NCBI RefSeq assembly: GCF_001653235.2
Contig: NW_019154061.1
Coordinates: 1-54,740 of the forward strand
Source of the DNA: Pochonia chlamydosporia 170
Taxonomy: Eukaryota > Ascomycota > Sordariomycetes > Hypocreales > Clavicipitaceae
Length of the DNA: 54,740 bases
Direction: 5' to 3'
Shown: in pieces, positions 8,774-18,867 of the stretch
Position numbering within the stretch: position 1 is the stretch's first letter
Layout of the letters: each line of letters begins with the position of its first letter
Made by a program: the position numbers and the translations under genes
The notes under the pieces: generated by a model
What the model saw: only the letters and a program-made list of their open reading frames with translations
The model's database searches: none
What the model was told of the DNA's origin: nothing

Positions 8774-11352
8774 ATGCCGCCACCAACGAGCAACCAGGAC
8801 CGACTGCGCATGATACGGACCCCTGTTCAATCGTTTTTTAACGATAATAGCCAAGCACTGTTGGAAACTTTCTCCATCAATACACAAGTCAACCAGCGCA
8901 GCCGGTTTCCACCGCCCGACAATGGCAGGGGTCGTTACGCAAAAGACGATGATATTATTATTGTTAATACTACAAGGGTTCGTCGCCGTCGTCATCGTCA
9001 TCGTAGTAACGAGGATACAGAGTTTCCCTCGGCGAGACCTCGACGGCGCCGGGTGGGCGCGATATTCGCAGAAGCTGAGGTGCGATTTCGAGGCATGAGG
9101 AAAAGATTTAAGGACCGCTGGAACAAGGAGTTCCCCGATACACCATGTGCCGAGTGCGCAACCTTGCTGCTCCCGAGGAAGCGCCAACAGAGAGCATTCC
9201 AGGACAACCATGAATACGGCATCACCAGAGTGTTCAATGTTCCTGTGACTGACGAACCTGGTGGCGTGATTCTCTGCGAGGACTGTCGCAAAGAGCCTCA
9301 GGCTCCTATAGACTGCGGCAAGGTCCCTCAGTGCATTGCTTCTCTTCCACGGCGATCGACTCTATTCATATCCCCTTTCAAGTTGGATACGAATCTAGGA
9401 AGGACTTTAGGGTACGACTTACACGCAACCCCTTACGTGTACCGTACCTTGTCAGGCGTTATTAATACGAATCCGATTAATGAGCGAGCGAACATGCTCT
9501 ATTCTGGCACACTTGGGGCTTATCTGCAGAGCAGTCCACATCGAGTAGACCAACACCAGAATCTCGAGCATCTAATTCATGTTCGCAATTGGCTGCTGCA
9601 AAGAAACCCCGTCTTCCAAAGGAATGATGTGCGGGCGCATCTTCAAATCAACCACCCGTTACCAACTGTCGACCTCCCTGAGAACAGCGATGAGCAGCGA
9701 CCTCAAACACGCCCGGATCTTGTCATGAACCCCTTTCAGTACGACCAAGAAACAAGGAATGAGCATTTCCGATACGACAGGCTCTCCATTGGGGCAGTAC
9801 AGGTCCCCGAAGGACATCCTCCAAAGCCGATGCTATATCGAACTGATCCGGATGTCGAGGTGCTCTGCTTTCCGCACGTTTATCCTTACGGGAAAGGACA
9901 ATTTGTACAAGGAGAGCGCCGCGAAGATGGGCGCTCTAGATATACGCGCCACATGGACACAAAACGGAAGCTCAATTCCTACAACCGCGCTTTCAGAGAC
10001 GATTATTACTGGGCTGCGTGGGCATACCAAGAAATGGAAGCGACAAGAATCTTTCAGAATACAAATCGCCTTATTCATAATAAAACGAGGCAAGCTATAG
10101 ACAACCGTCTTCCTCAGCATCAACTCCTACAGCAGTCGAATTATGGGACACATTCTATTATTAGTGAAACTCTCACACATGGTATACCTGGCTCAATCCG
10201 AACCGGAGAAGCTTATTTTCTCGAAAAGGAACGCCTCGTAAACTCGATGATTGCAGGCCACGGGCTCCCCCAACTCTTTATCACGCTGACTTTTAATGAA
10301 GGCTGGGAAGAATTTAAGAACATTTTGCGGTCTATCTCTTCTACTGCTATGCCATCCAACCATCCATGGGAGGGAGTTCAATATTACTACGAGAGGATCC
10401 ATAATCTAAAATCCAAATTCTGGAAAGGGAAGTCCAACCACGCCAAGTTTGGTGTCCTAAAGGAACTAATCGAAAGATTTGAGTTTCAATTACGGGGCGC
10501 AATACACAGCCATTGCTTATTGTGGACTGAGAAGTCTATCGTGGAATTGCTTGCGTTTGGTTTTGTCCGCGCAGATATTCCCGATCCCGAAAAGGAGCCT
10601 GAGTTGCATAGCCTTGTCATGAAATATCAGATTCACAAATGCAAAGACCACATTTGTGGCGGACCCGGGAGGTACGGAAAGTGCTCCAAGGGCTTTCCAG
10701 CAGACGTGTCGGGCAGGACGTTTCATCAGCCTGGCAACCCCAGGTATACTTATGCCCGCACCGAAGCTGACGTGTGGGTAATTCCTTATAACTCTCAATT
10801 GCTATTAATCTGGGAAGGCCACTGCAACGTTCAGTTCGTGACGAGCCAAGGTCTTGCCTCTTACATCACGAAATACGTCACCAAACGAGCCACTCTCTCA
10901 GGTCGTTGTGGGCGATTGTACAACAACTCAGAAGCACCTGTTGGCTCGCAGAATGGGATCTATGGAAATAATTGTGCTGTGCTTGGGGTTGGACATTTTT
11001 CGCTGCACCAGCGGATCTCTCTACCTTCCAACCAGTATTCCTGAAATGAGGAATTATTCTGTTCGTCCTATTAACCATATCCTCGAGCACCCTGAAGACC
11101 CGTATTTCCCAGACGCCATGGAGAAATATTTTGCTCGACCAAGAGTGCCTCGATTCGAAGTCTTGACCTATTTTGACTACTTTGCATACTATGAAATTAC
11201 GAAAACTCGCACCGTTAATCGACAGGGTCCTCGAGAAGGGTGGCAAGATTCATTAGGATATTGGGTCTATCAACGGAAGAAGCCCATCCTGATTCGCACT
11301 TCTTACCGACGACTTTGTGATGGAGAGGTATTTTTTTACGTGCAACTCCTTT
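8774..11352 (+). pseudogene. Helitron 1 HUH replicase (N-terminal half), frameshifted and truncated
   Basis: The frame from 8774 runs for 756 residues. It has a basic N-terminus, a Cys pair region (CAECATLLLPRKR...CEDC) and then the rolling-circle Rep motifs in order: LFITLTFNE (about residue 500), GAIHSHCLLW with the HUH metal-binding pair (about 576), and SYITKYVTK with the catalytic Tyr (about 696). Near 10890-10900 the frame breaks: the expected continuation (QKHLLARRMGSMEI...RPINHILEHPEDPY...YFDYFAYYEI) is in another frame to about 11350. A small indel is the simplest cause. Sequence homologous to Helitron stops exactly where the Copia 1 LTR starts (11353), and the PIF1-like helicase half is absent. 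It belonged to a replicative Helitron that is now inactive. Confidence 0.88.
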
Positions 11353-11628
11353 TGTCGCGTTACGCGGTTCCAATTCAATTTTTACTACGCTGAAGATGCA
11401 GTTCTTGCTTTAATAGCCTGTCAATTGCTTGTGTATCTGAACTTGTTGTCCTCCTCTTGCCAGAGGGATTCACGTCATTTATCTTAGCAACGAAGCATTA
11501 TTTCCAGCCTTCTAATTATTTCCAAGTGGCTGGCCAGCCTCTTCACCTTCTGATATCCATGATTTTATGACATCCAGCAATTACTCCAAGTCTGCTTGTT
11601 CAATCAACAGAGGCAGCCTTATCCGACA
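11353..11628 (-). repeat. Copia 1 3' LTR
   Basis: 276 bp, from TGTCGCG to CCGACA. It differs from the 5' LTR only at 11408 (C versus A at 16748) and 11491 (C versus A at 16831). It directly follows a polypurine tract on the minus strand (AAGGGGGTG, ending at 11629). Confidence 0.95.
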
Positions 11629-11703
11629 CACCCCCTTAGCTAGGACCTCATTTTGAGGTTCTAGCTACAACCTACTTCCTCTGTTGACGAGCTGTTGGCC
11701 TTC

Positions 11704-14700
11704 TCAAGGCTGTTCTCTTCGGCGTCCTGGCCGGCCGCCTTTCGCCCCCAGCTTCAACTCAAGGTCTCGTTGGTTGTCTTTCTCTGGAACTCGGTTAGCA
11801 AGTTTTTCTTGCAATTTCTCTCGAGCTTCTTCCATCAAGGCCTCTGCGGCTATTCTATTGCGGACGTCTTCCATCCGTAATTGCTTGATGAATTCTATGT
11901 GTCGGACCTTGGGCAACGCCTTGGTCATTCCATCTGCCACCATCTTACTGGTCTCCACCCACCGTACGCAAATCCTTCCTCCCTGAACCTCTTGACGTAG
12001 CCAATGCTGATGAATATCAACATGACGCAGTTGTGTTGTCAATTTGGTAGATTCTTCCGATACCAGCCGTATGGTCTGTTGGTTATCACATTCTATCAAT
12101 AACGGCTCATTAAATTTGATCTCCAAGGCCCGTAGCAGTCGTCCAGCAAATATCATTTCTTTTGCTGCTTCTGACGCGGCTAATAGCTCGGCTTCTGTGC
12201 TTGAGGTTGTGACTGTGGCCTGTTTCGATGCCCTCCAAGCTATCGATCCGCTGTATAACCTCATCACATAGCCTTGTGAGCTTTTTCGGTCTTCTGTATT
12301 GTCTCCAAACGACGCATCGCTTGCGCATAAGAAGATCTCAGCTGGTCCGCTGCTCTGTATGTAGCCACCGCTGCCCAAGCGGATTGCCAGGGATCTTGTT
12401 GCATAGAGATACTGAATCACTCTATCTGCAGCCTTATGATGCATTTCGCTCGGATTCAGGTTATGCCTCGCAAGCCTGGCTACAGCAAACGCGATATCCG
12501 GTTTGGTCGATATGGCTGCAAACAAGATTGATCCGACTTTCTTCTGGTACTGATCAACTGACTTTTTCGATGCTTGGGTGGTTGACTTAAACAACTCCTC
12601 CAACGCCATTGGAGTTGTTGGCTTTTTGCCAAGGTCAATCTCAAACTTATTTGCGATCTTATCAATATAAGCATCTTGTGTTAACCATATTGTCTTGCGG
12701 GGCCTGTCCCGTAAAATATGGATTCCAAGGAACCATTTTGGTTCTCCCAGTTCGGTCATTTGATACCTCTTCTTTAATTCTTCTATCGCTGTCTTTGCGA
12801 TCTTTGAGTCGGCTTTTCTGTATGCCCAGATGATGTCGTCAACAAAGAAGAAGACGATTACTGACCCTTTGGTCATAATACAAGGCTCTTGCGGCACAAT
12901 TTGAAAGCCTAGTTCTTTCAAGCTTTTGGTCAATTCTCTTTGCCAGAGCAAAGGCGACCTTCTCAATCCATAGAGGGCTTTCCGCAGACGCAGTACTTTG
13001 CCATATTTCTCGTATCCTGGTGGCATTCTCATGTACACTGTGTCGTCCAACTCGCAGTTTACGAATGCATTTACAGCATCCATCTGTTCCAGCTCAAGGT
13101 CGTGCTCTGCTGCTATTGACATGAGAGCCCTAAAAGACATACTTGCTAATGTTGTTGCTCTGGTTGGCAGAACGCCCTTTTCTTGTTGATTTCCACATAC
13201 AACAAGTCGTGCCTTGCACCGTACAAGATAGCCGTGACGATCCAGCTTGTACGTGAAGACCCACATGCAGCTTAGAACTCTCTGGCCTTTGGCCCTTGAC
13301 CAAGGAACCTCAATGAAGGATTGCATCTGCTCATGTGATGCTAGGTGTTCTTGCTGCGCTTTGATAAATTGGTCTCTGAATGGGTGACCTGCCAGGTCCT
13401 TTAATGTCTTTGGAGGCTGCGGCGGGTGCTTTTTGTGAGGTCGGAATTTAATGCCTGCATTGAACGCTCCATGGATTGCTGATTTAACGCGGATAGGGTG
13501 AAATTCGTGGAATCGATAGTCTGTTTGGCTGGACTTGAACTTTTGATTGCAACAGCCAGCATCATGTCCCTGGTCTTTATTCACCCCCTCAGGATGGTCG
13601 GCGCGATGACGAATTGGAAGGCGAGCTGTGAGGACGGCTTCTATACTGTCTTCAAGGTCTGGGTCTGACTCTGGCGGTGTTGGAAGGTAGCTTCCTTTCA
13701 TGCTCTCGCGATCGTCCTCATTAGCCTGATCATCCTGACCACCAGTATTTACGACGATTACGTCTTTAATGACTTCTTCGTCACTCTGATCTTCTTGATT
13801 AAATGATTCGTCCTCTGACTGATCTGTATCTGTTATTTCACTACCCTCATCTTCTAGGGTGGCTTCAACAACCTGCTGAGCTTCTGGGATCTCTATTTCT
13901 TCAATCAGTTCATCGACAGAGTGCATTAGCTCTGGCTTAATTAAGCTGTTGTTGAAGAAACTAGCTTCGTTGAAGATAACATCCCTTGTGGTAATAACCT
14001 TGTTCTTGTGAGGCACCCAGATACGGAAGTTGTTGGAAGATTGATATCCGACGAGGTATCCTATATGTGCTTTTGGCTCAAGTTTCTGCTTTCTTCGTAG
14101 CTTGAGTTGGGCTTCCGAGGTCATGGCAAAAACCTTACATCCATAGGCCTTTAGATGACTAATTGTGGGTTGCTTCTTGAAAGTTCTCTCAAAAGGACTT
14201 TGCCAATTGTTCCTCTCAAGTGGTGTTCGATTGCGTAGGTAGCAAGCTGCTTCAACAATATCTTTCCATAAGTCGTGCGGCAGGTTTGCTGCTATGCGCA
14301 TCGTTCGAGCTTTTTCCATAATCGCACCCCCTGACCTTTCAGCGCCTCCATTTTGGGCCTGGGTGTTTGGGGCTGACTTTTTTGGTTCGATTGAACGACG
14401 TTGAAGTTCCTTCTGGACTTCTTTGCTAAAGAGCTCGCCATCTGATCTAAGAACCTTCGGCTTGCCGTTGTATTGAAGGTTTATCCAGTTAAGGAAGTCT
14501 CGCAGTATTCTTCGATTCTCGCGTCCTAATCCGTGGCTCCGCAAGAAATACGGAAAAACAAGACCTGAATATGCATCCGTTATGAACATGACTCGGGAAA
14601 AGCCTTGGTAATCCTCTGAAAGGTCTGTCCAGTCTATCCAGATTTCTTCAAATGGTTTGTTCGGTCTTGGTGGCCGTCTTCGAGATATTTGACGATGCAT

Positions 14701-15399
14701 CTTGCCTTGTCCACAATGGTCGCATTCAACAGTTTTTGGTCCTCTCAGTCGGGCACCTAGACATTTCTTTCCTAAATGCTCGAGTGTCTTTGGGCTCGGA
14801 TGGCCTAGCCTGTTGTGCCATAACGTTCCGTCTGCAACAGTGTCTGGTCTTGGATCCTTACTAGTATGCCCTCTTCTGGCCAAAAAAGCTGCTGCTGCCT
14901 TTAAGCCGTGATCTGTTGACTCTTGGTATGCAAGAACCCACTGTCTGTATCGCCTCTCAATTGTACAGACCGTCGACCCGGACTTATGAACTAGCCTGGT
15001 TGGGGACGCAAATGTGTCCCAACGTATTCCTTGATCATAGAGGCATTGGAAAGAAACTATGTTTACTGCAAAAGTCGGACAGTATGCTGCTTCCTTGATT
15101 CGTAAAATGCCTTTTGTTCCATCCGGTTTAGTTATTGGAACATCAACACGGCCATATCCTTCTATTAGAACCTCCGAGTCTCCCGCTATCAGGTAGTCCA
15201 GCGAGTTTGGCTTCCTCATTGACCGGAATCTTCCCGGATCATTGAAGATATGCAAGGTAGCCCCACAGTCAAGAATGGTTGACGCTCGTAAGGGATAAAT
15301 GTCAACTTGCAAGCAACTTCCTAGACAGACAGGAAATGCTGCACCTTGTGGAAGTGCTTGTCCAACGATGCGTCCCTTAACTCGTGGGCTTTCGCATTG
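11704..15399 (-). CDS. Copia 1 Pol (protease, integrase, reverse transcriptase, RNase H)
   Basis: Polyprotein needed for processing, cDNA synthesis and integration. The frame is open from 15399 to the stop at 11704 (about 1231 codons; first Met at 15312). Visible domains counted from that Met: protease site TILDCGATLHIFN (about 14-26, Cys in place of the usual Ser); integrase HHCC finger WHNRLGHP...CDHCGQGK; integrase catalytic core with WIDWTD, LRSDGE and NGGAERSGGAIMEKAR; reverse transcriptase with VNAFVNCELDD, LYGLRRSPLLW and FFVDDIIWAY (about 822); RNase H with ASDASFGDN and TSSTEAELLAASEA. No internal stop or frameshift was found. It is in the same frame as gag and separated from it by a single UGA (15402-15400), so expression would need readthrough unless the stop is a mutation. 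Confidence 0.93.
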   Translation of the reverse strand, partial: QCESPRVKGRIVGQALPQGAAFPVCLGSCLQVDIYPLRASTILDCGATLHIFNDPGRFRSMRKPNSLDYLIAGDSEVLIEGYGRVDVPITKPDGTKGILRIKEAAYCPTFAVNIVSFQCLYDQGIRWDTFASPTRLVHKSGSTVCTIERRYRQWVLAYQESTDHGLKAAAAFLARRGHTSKDPRPDTVADGTLWHNRLGHPSPKTLEHLGKKCLGARLRGPKTVECDHCGQGKMHRQISRRRPPRPNKPFEEIWIDWTDLSEDYQGFSRVMFITDAYSGLVFPYFLRSHGLGRENRRILRDFLNWINLQYNGKPKVLRSDGELFSKEVQKELQRRSIEPKKSAPNTQAQNGGAERSGGAIMEKARTMRIAANLPHDLWKDIVEAACYLRNRTPLERNNWQSPFERTFKKQPTISHLKAYGCKVFAMTSEAQLKLRRKQKLEPKAHIGYLVGYQSSNNFRIWVPHKNKVITTRDVIFNEASFFNNSLIKPELMHSVDELIEEIEIPEAQQVVEATLEDEGSEITDTDQSEDESFNQEDQSDEEVIKDVIVVNTGGQDDQANEDDRESMKGSYLPTPPESDPDLEDSIEAVLTARLPIRHRADHPEGVNKDQGHDAGCCNQKFKSSQTDYRFHEFHPIRVKSAIHGAFNAGIKFRPHKKHPPQPPKTLKDLAGHPFRDQFIKAQQEHLASHEQMQSFIEVPWSRAKGQRVLSCMWVFTYKLDRHGYLVRCKARLVVCGNQQEKGVLPTRATTLASMSFRALMSIAAEHDLELEQMDAVNAFVNCELDDTVYMRMPPGYEKYGKVLRLRKALYGLRRSPLLWQRELTKSLKELGFQIVPQEPCIMTKGSVIVFFFVDDIIWAYRKADSKIAKTAIEELKKRYQMTELGEPKWFLGIHILRDRPRKTIWLTQDAYIDKIANKFEIDLGKKPTTPMALEELFKSTTQASKKSVDQYQKKVGSILFAAISTKPDIAFAVARLARHNLNPSEMHHKAADRVIQYLYATRSLAIRLGSGGYIQSSGPAEIFLCASDASFGDNTEDRKSSQGYVMRLYSGSIAWRASKQATVTTSSTEAELLAASEAAKEMIFAGRLLRALEIKFNEPLLIECDNQQTIRLVSEESTKLTTQLRHVDIHQHWLRQEVQGGRICVRWVETSKMVADGMTKALPKVRHIEFIKQLRMEDVRNRIAAEALMEEAREKLQEKLANRVPEKDNQRDLELKLGAKGGRPGRRREQP

Positions 15400-16713
15400 T
15401 CATTCTGAGTCTTCTTTCTCTTTGGCCTTGTTTCTCGCAGCCTCGCGCAGCTTGTCAACCTTAGCTTTCAATTCTGGGTCTTTAGCCAACGCCCTGTTAA
15501 CAACGCCAACCCAACGCTCGTTCGGCGCAGACCCTTTTGGTCTCAATTCAGGGATCGCGTTCCAGCAGGAATTAAGATCGTGCCAAGGAGCCCCACAGGC
15601 TTCACAACTGGTGGCCTGCCTTTTATTGCTCTCTTGGTTCTCTTCCGACCTAGGTCTCTTCCTGCCAGGTCGTCCCTTCTTTGTGCCGGCGTCATCGTTG
15701 GATTCGTCATTAGCAGCTTGAAAGGCTGTTCCCCGTCTGACTGAAGACTTTGGCTGTGCTGGCAAGGCTGATCTTGCCCAGCTTCGCAGTTTAACTGCCA
15801 CATCAGCGATAGACCATTCTTGGCCTGCATTCATACAGTTTGGTGGTTTCTTAGCTGTCTGAATGGATGTGATTGCAGTTTGTAGCTGCTCAAGGTGTTC
15901 GTTCCTTAATATGTTTCTGTTCAGAGGCTCCATTGCCTTAATCTGATTAACGCCTAATTGAAGCGCCTTTTCGTACTCCTTTGTTATATTGGCGGTACTA
16001 TTGGCTGCCTGTTTGCAATTGTCCGAGAAGCTGATGTTATGCTTGGCCATCAGGTCTGCTATGTCAAATAGCCAGCGACCTTCTTTGACTTCTAGCATCT
16101 GCTGCCGTGCTGCCTTTAGTAGGTAATTTTCCCATTTCCAAATCCAGTCTTCGAAGGACTTAAGATTAGAGCAATCGAACGATTGAAGTAGCTGTCTATA
16201 GTCAAGTGCAAGCTTCTGGATGATCTTCGTTTCTTCGGCTTTAGCTGCCCTGGCTAAACAGTCTATCCAGTCGATTAGGCTGTCTTCTGGGTCCAGGTAG
16301 CGGGCCAACTTCTCGTCCACGCTAGCAAAGATTGCTTCTTTGGCCTTAAGTAAGCCAGCTGTTTGCTTTTCATAAGCTTTATTGTCTTCTTTCCAGATCT
16401 CATATGCTAGCTTGTACGCTTTGATCTGCGTGGCGTCCAAATCAGCTTCAGATTCGGCAGTCTCAAAGAAGTCTGATGCTTGTGGCCGAGTTGGTTCGTC
16501 AATTAGCGACTTCGTTCTTTTGGTGGGCTTGACAGCGGCCCATATATCTACCGGAATCTTAGTGGTAATAAACGCTTTCCAGTCATCCCAATTCTCGATC
16601 CCCGTTAAGATGACTTCTAATTTGGTCGGTGGCATTTTGGTGATTTGACTTAGCTTTGCAATATTCCCAGAGCGCGGCTCCGGGCTCATAACTGTCGCGT
16701 TACGCGGTTCCAA
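15400..16713 (-). CDS. Copia 1 Gag
   Basis: Capsid/nucleocapsid protein forming the virus-like particle. The open frame starts inside the 5' LTR at 16713; starts at 16689 (MSPEPRSG) or 16633 (MPPTKLEV) are more likely because they lie outside the LTR. The N-terminal half is alpha-helical and typical of Copia Gag (WDDWKAFITTKIP, ...YKLAYEIWKEDNKAYEK...). A basic linker (GRPGRKRPRSEENQE) precedes one CCHC zinc knuckle, CEACGAPWHDLNSC. The frame ends in EKEDSE followed by UGA and C, and the same frame continues into pol without another stop. Confidence 0.9.
   Translation of the reverse strand: MEPRNATVMSPEPRSGNIAKLSQITKMPPTKLEVILTGIENWDDWKAFITTKIPVDIWAAVKPTKRTKSLIDEPTRPQASDFFETAESEADLDATQIKAYKLAYEIWKEDNKAYEKQTAGLLKAKEAIFASVDEKLARYLDPEDSLIDWIDCLARAAKAEETKIIQKLALDYRQLLQSFDCSNLKSFEDWIWKWENYLLKAARQQMLEVKEGRWLFDIADLMAKHNISFSDNCKQAANSTANITKEYEKALQLGVNQIKAMEPLNRNILRNEHLEQLQTAITSIQTAKKPPNCMNAGQEWSIADVAVKLRSWARSALPAQPKSSVRRGTAFQAANDESNDDAGTKKGRPGRKRPRSEENQESNKRQATSCEACGAPWHDLNSCWNAIPELRPKGSAPNERWVGVVNRALAKDPELKAKVDKLREAARNKAKEKEDSE
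16682..16692 (-). promoter_or_regulatory. Copia 1 primer-binding site (initiator tRNA-Met anticodon region)
   Basis: Immediately next to the 5' LTR the minus strand reads GTTATGAGCCC. Its complement GGGCTCATAAC is the anticodon stem-loop sequence of fungal initiator tRNA-Met. Drosophila copia is known to prime from a cleaved 5' half of that tRNA; the same mechanism is inferred here. Confidence 0.7.
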
Positions 16714-16968
16714 TTCAATTTTTACTACGCTGAAGATGCAGTTCTTGATTTAATAGCCTGTCAATTGCTTGTGTATCTGAACTTGTTGTCCTCCTCTTGC
16801 CAGAGGGATTCACGTCATTTATCTTAGCAAAGAAGCATTATTTCCAGCCTTCTAATTATTTCCAAGTGGCTGGCCAGCCTCTTCACCTTCTGATATCCAT
16901 GATTTTATGACATCCAGCAATTACTCCAAGTCTGCTTGTTCAATCAACAGAGGCAGCCTTATCCGACA
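16693..16968 (-). repeat. Copia 1 5' LTR
   Basis: 276 bp, 99 percent identical to the 3' LTR by direct comparison (two substitutions). Element transcription should start within it. Its outer end truncates the hAT 1 transposase. Confidence 0.95.
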
Positions 16969-18594
16969 ACATCAAGTGCCATTTGTGCGAGGTCAGGCTG
17001 CGTGTAGTAGCGCTCATTCCAGTACTGAATAGGGCAAATGACTCGTCCTCACTGAGTGGGATAATATCCGTCTCGACGAACTGATCAAGTGAATCAACGC
17101 CATGGGCTTGAGGCCTGGACGACTGGTGGCTTATTTTGAGACGCTTATGATTCCTAACTGAGGTGAAAGCCTTATCTTTCTGAGAGGTTGACGTTGAAAG
17201 TACACCAGACGGGAAGGGTTGCTTGACAGAGTACTTGCCCTTGTATTCATCAAGCCAGAGCTCCTTCACGGCTGTGCTGGCACTCACAATCCACGGCCGC
17301 TTCTCGTCATGGTCCGTCCAAGCTTTGTTATACCACTCATTCTTGAGCGTCGGGTTCAGCGATATTGCCGCGTAGTAAGCTGCTGTGTCATCTGCCTTAT
17401 TGAAGTACTCTTCACACTTCTGCCATGATACTTCTGCAGCTGCTGCGAGCCAGGCAAATTCTTCGGATTCCTGGGTTTCGCGCCATTTCCTTCTTAGCAA
17501 ATCTTGGTGTAGCTCCTGGAATTTGTGTTTGGCGACCTGAATCTCATTCAGCAACCAGTCCAGAGTCTGGAAATGATCGGCTAGCGTCGCATTTCTTCCT
17601 TCTGTCATCATGGTCCCTTCGTAGAAGGTCTCTAGCTGATCATGCAGATGTTCGAGCTCTTTCCAATGCATTGGGCTAAGGCGGTCTTCGGAGAGGTCTT
17701 TTTGGCCCTGTCCGGGTTCATACTGATCGCAGAAGATCTGGATACGTTCCTTGACGTTCAGAGCTCGTCCAATAGACATAAAGTATGAGTTCCAGCGTGT
17801 CTGCTGGCCCTGAATAAGCTAATGTCACCGAGTTAGAGGTGGTCAAGAGAGGTGTTGAGGCGCCTAAGGGCAAAGGTAGAAACTCACCTCTAATTTATCA
17901 AATTCAGTGAGGTCACCACCCAAAATAATGGATCTAAAGAACTGACGACGCTGGGGACTAGCTCTAATGTACCTAACAATATTGTGTGGCCTTCCGATTG
18001 CGCCTCGTTTCCTCCAGAGCTCGCCAATCTTCTTCAAGTCCCCGTCACGATAAGCAATATCCAGCTCCTTACAAACTTTCGCACCGTCCTTTCCAATGAG
18101 GAACGCCCGAGCGCACAGATTGACAATGTGGCCGAAGCATCGCAGACGACGTCGTTTGCGCTGCTTCTCAGACATGTTAGGATACAGGCCACGGAGGACA
18201 GCGTCAATACATGTATCGTTCGAAGCCGCATTATCCGCCATAAATTAGCCAATCCGTCCGCTAATCTTGTAATCCTTGAATATCTGAAGCAGAACCTCCG
18301 CCATGTTTTCGCCTGAGTACTCTCCCATCAGCTCGCGAAGGCCCAGAACAGCAGAACGCCGCTCGCCGTTCTTGTCAATGAAATGGGCAACAACACCAAG
18401 GATTGCCAAGTATTTCGGTGACGTCCATCGGTCAAACGATATTGAGATGCCACTACGTGCCTCTCGCAAGTCATTCTTCAGTTTCTCCCTCTTTGCTTCA
18501 AAGGCATCCATTACCCACAAGGTGTCCTTCCAACCAACTCTTCCAACCGGTTGGCCAATGCAGTTGGCCAATCGGCCGTGGCCACCAACCAATC
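16969..18594 (-). pseudogene. hAT 1 transposase, broken at both ends
   Basis: hAT-superfamily DDE transposase remnant. From the N-terminal side it shows SFDRWTSPKYLAILGVVAHF, MADNAASNDTC and CFGHIVNLCARAFL, then an intron 17887-17819 (GTGAGT...ACATTAG) joining FDKLE to LIQGQQTRWNSYF, and a helical middle domain. Lesions: a TAA at about 18242 where related proteins have Tyr (RIG[Y]FMADN), and a frameshift near 17035, after which the proper frame reads QYWNERYYTQPDLAQMALDV. Copia 1 cuts it exactly there, just before the expected hATC dimerisation motif. The 5' side ends at the LTR of the next Copia (18595). No terminal inverted repeats remain. Confidence 0.85.
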
Positions 18595-18823
18595 TGTCAG
18601 AAATACAGGGGCACTACGGCATCACCGAGAGGGGTCTTTCTCAAGAAATGTAATTTAGTTGATTATTATTCTTGTTGTTCTAGCAGAATCATCTCGTCAT
18701 CAAAAGAATGCCCTTATTATACTGCTGCCCTCCAGGCAGCAGTATTATAATTGCTTCTGTTCAATCAATATTGTCGATGGTGGCGGCAGCGCACAGTGCG
18801 ATCCAGTACGCCACATTCTGACA
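18595..18823 (-). repeat. LTR of a second Copia element
   Basis: 229 bp with complementary ends TGTCAGAA...TTCTGACA. On the minus strand it is preceded by a polypurine tract (ACTGAGGGGGTG), marking it as the 3' LTR of the pol fragment at 18868-19980. A partial relative lies at 3815. Confidence 0.85.
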
Positions 18824-18867
18824 CACCCCCTCAGTCCTTGCCGCAAGGCCTGGACTGTTGAGCGTTA

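Larger units (their letters stand above)
11353..16968 (-). mobile_element. Copia 1: full-length Ty1/copia LTR retrotransposon
   Basis: Element of 5616 bp on the minus strand with 276-bp LTRs at both ends, a tRNA-type primer site, gag, pol and a polypurine tract. The LTRs differ at only two positions, so insertion is recent. The 5-bp flanks do not match (ccttt on the left, acatc on the right). The left flank is Helitron 1 and the right flank is hAT 1. Confidence 0.95.
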
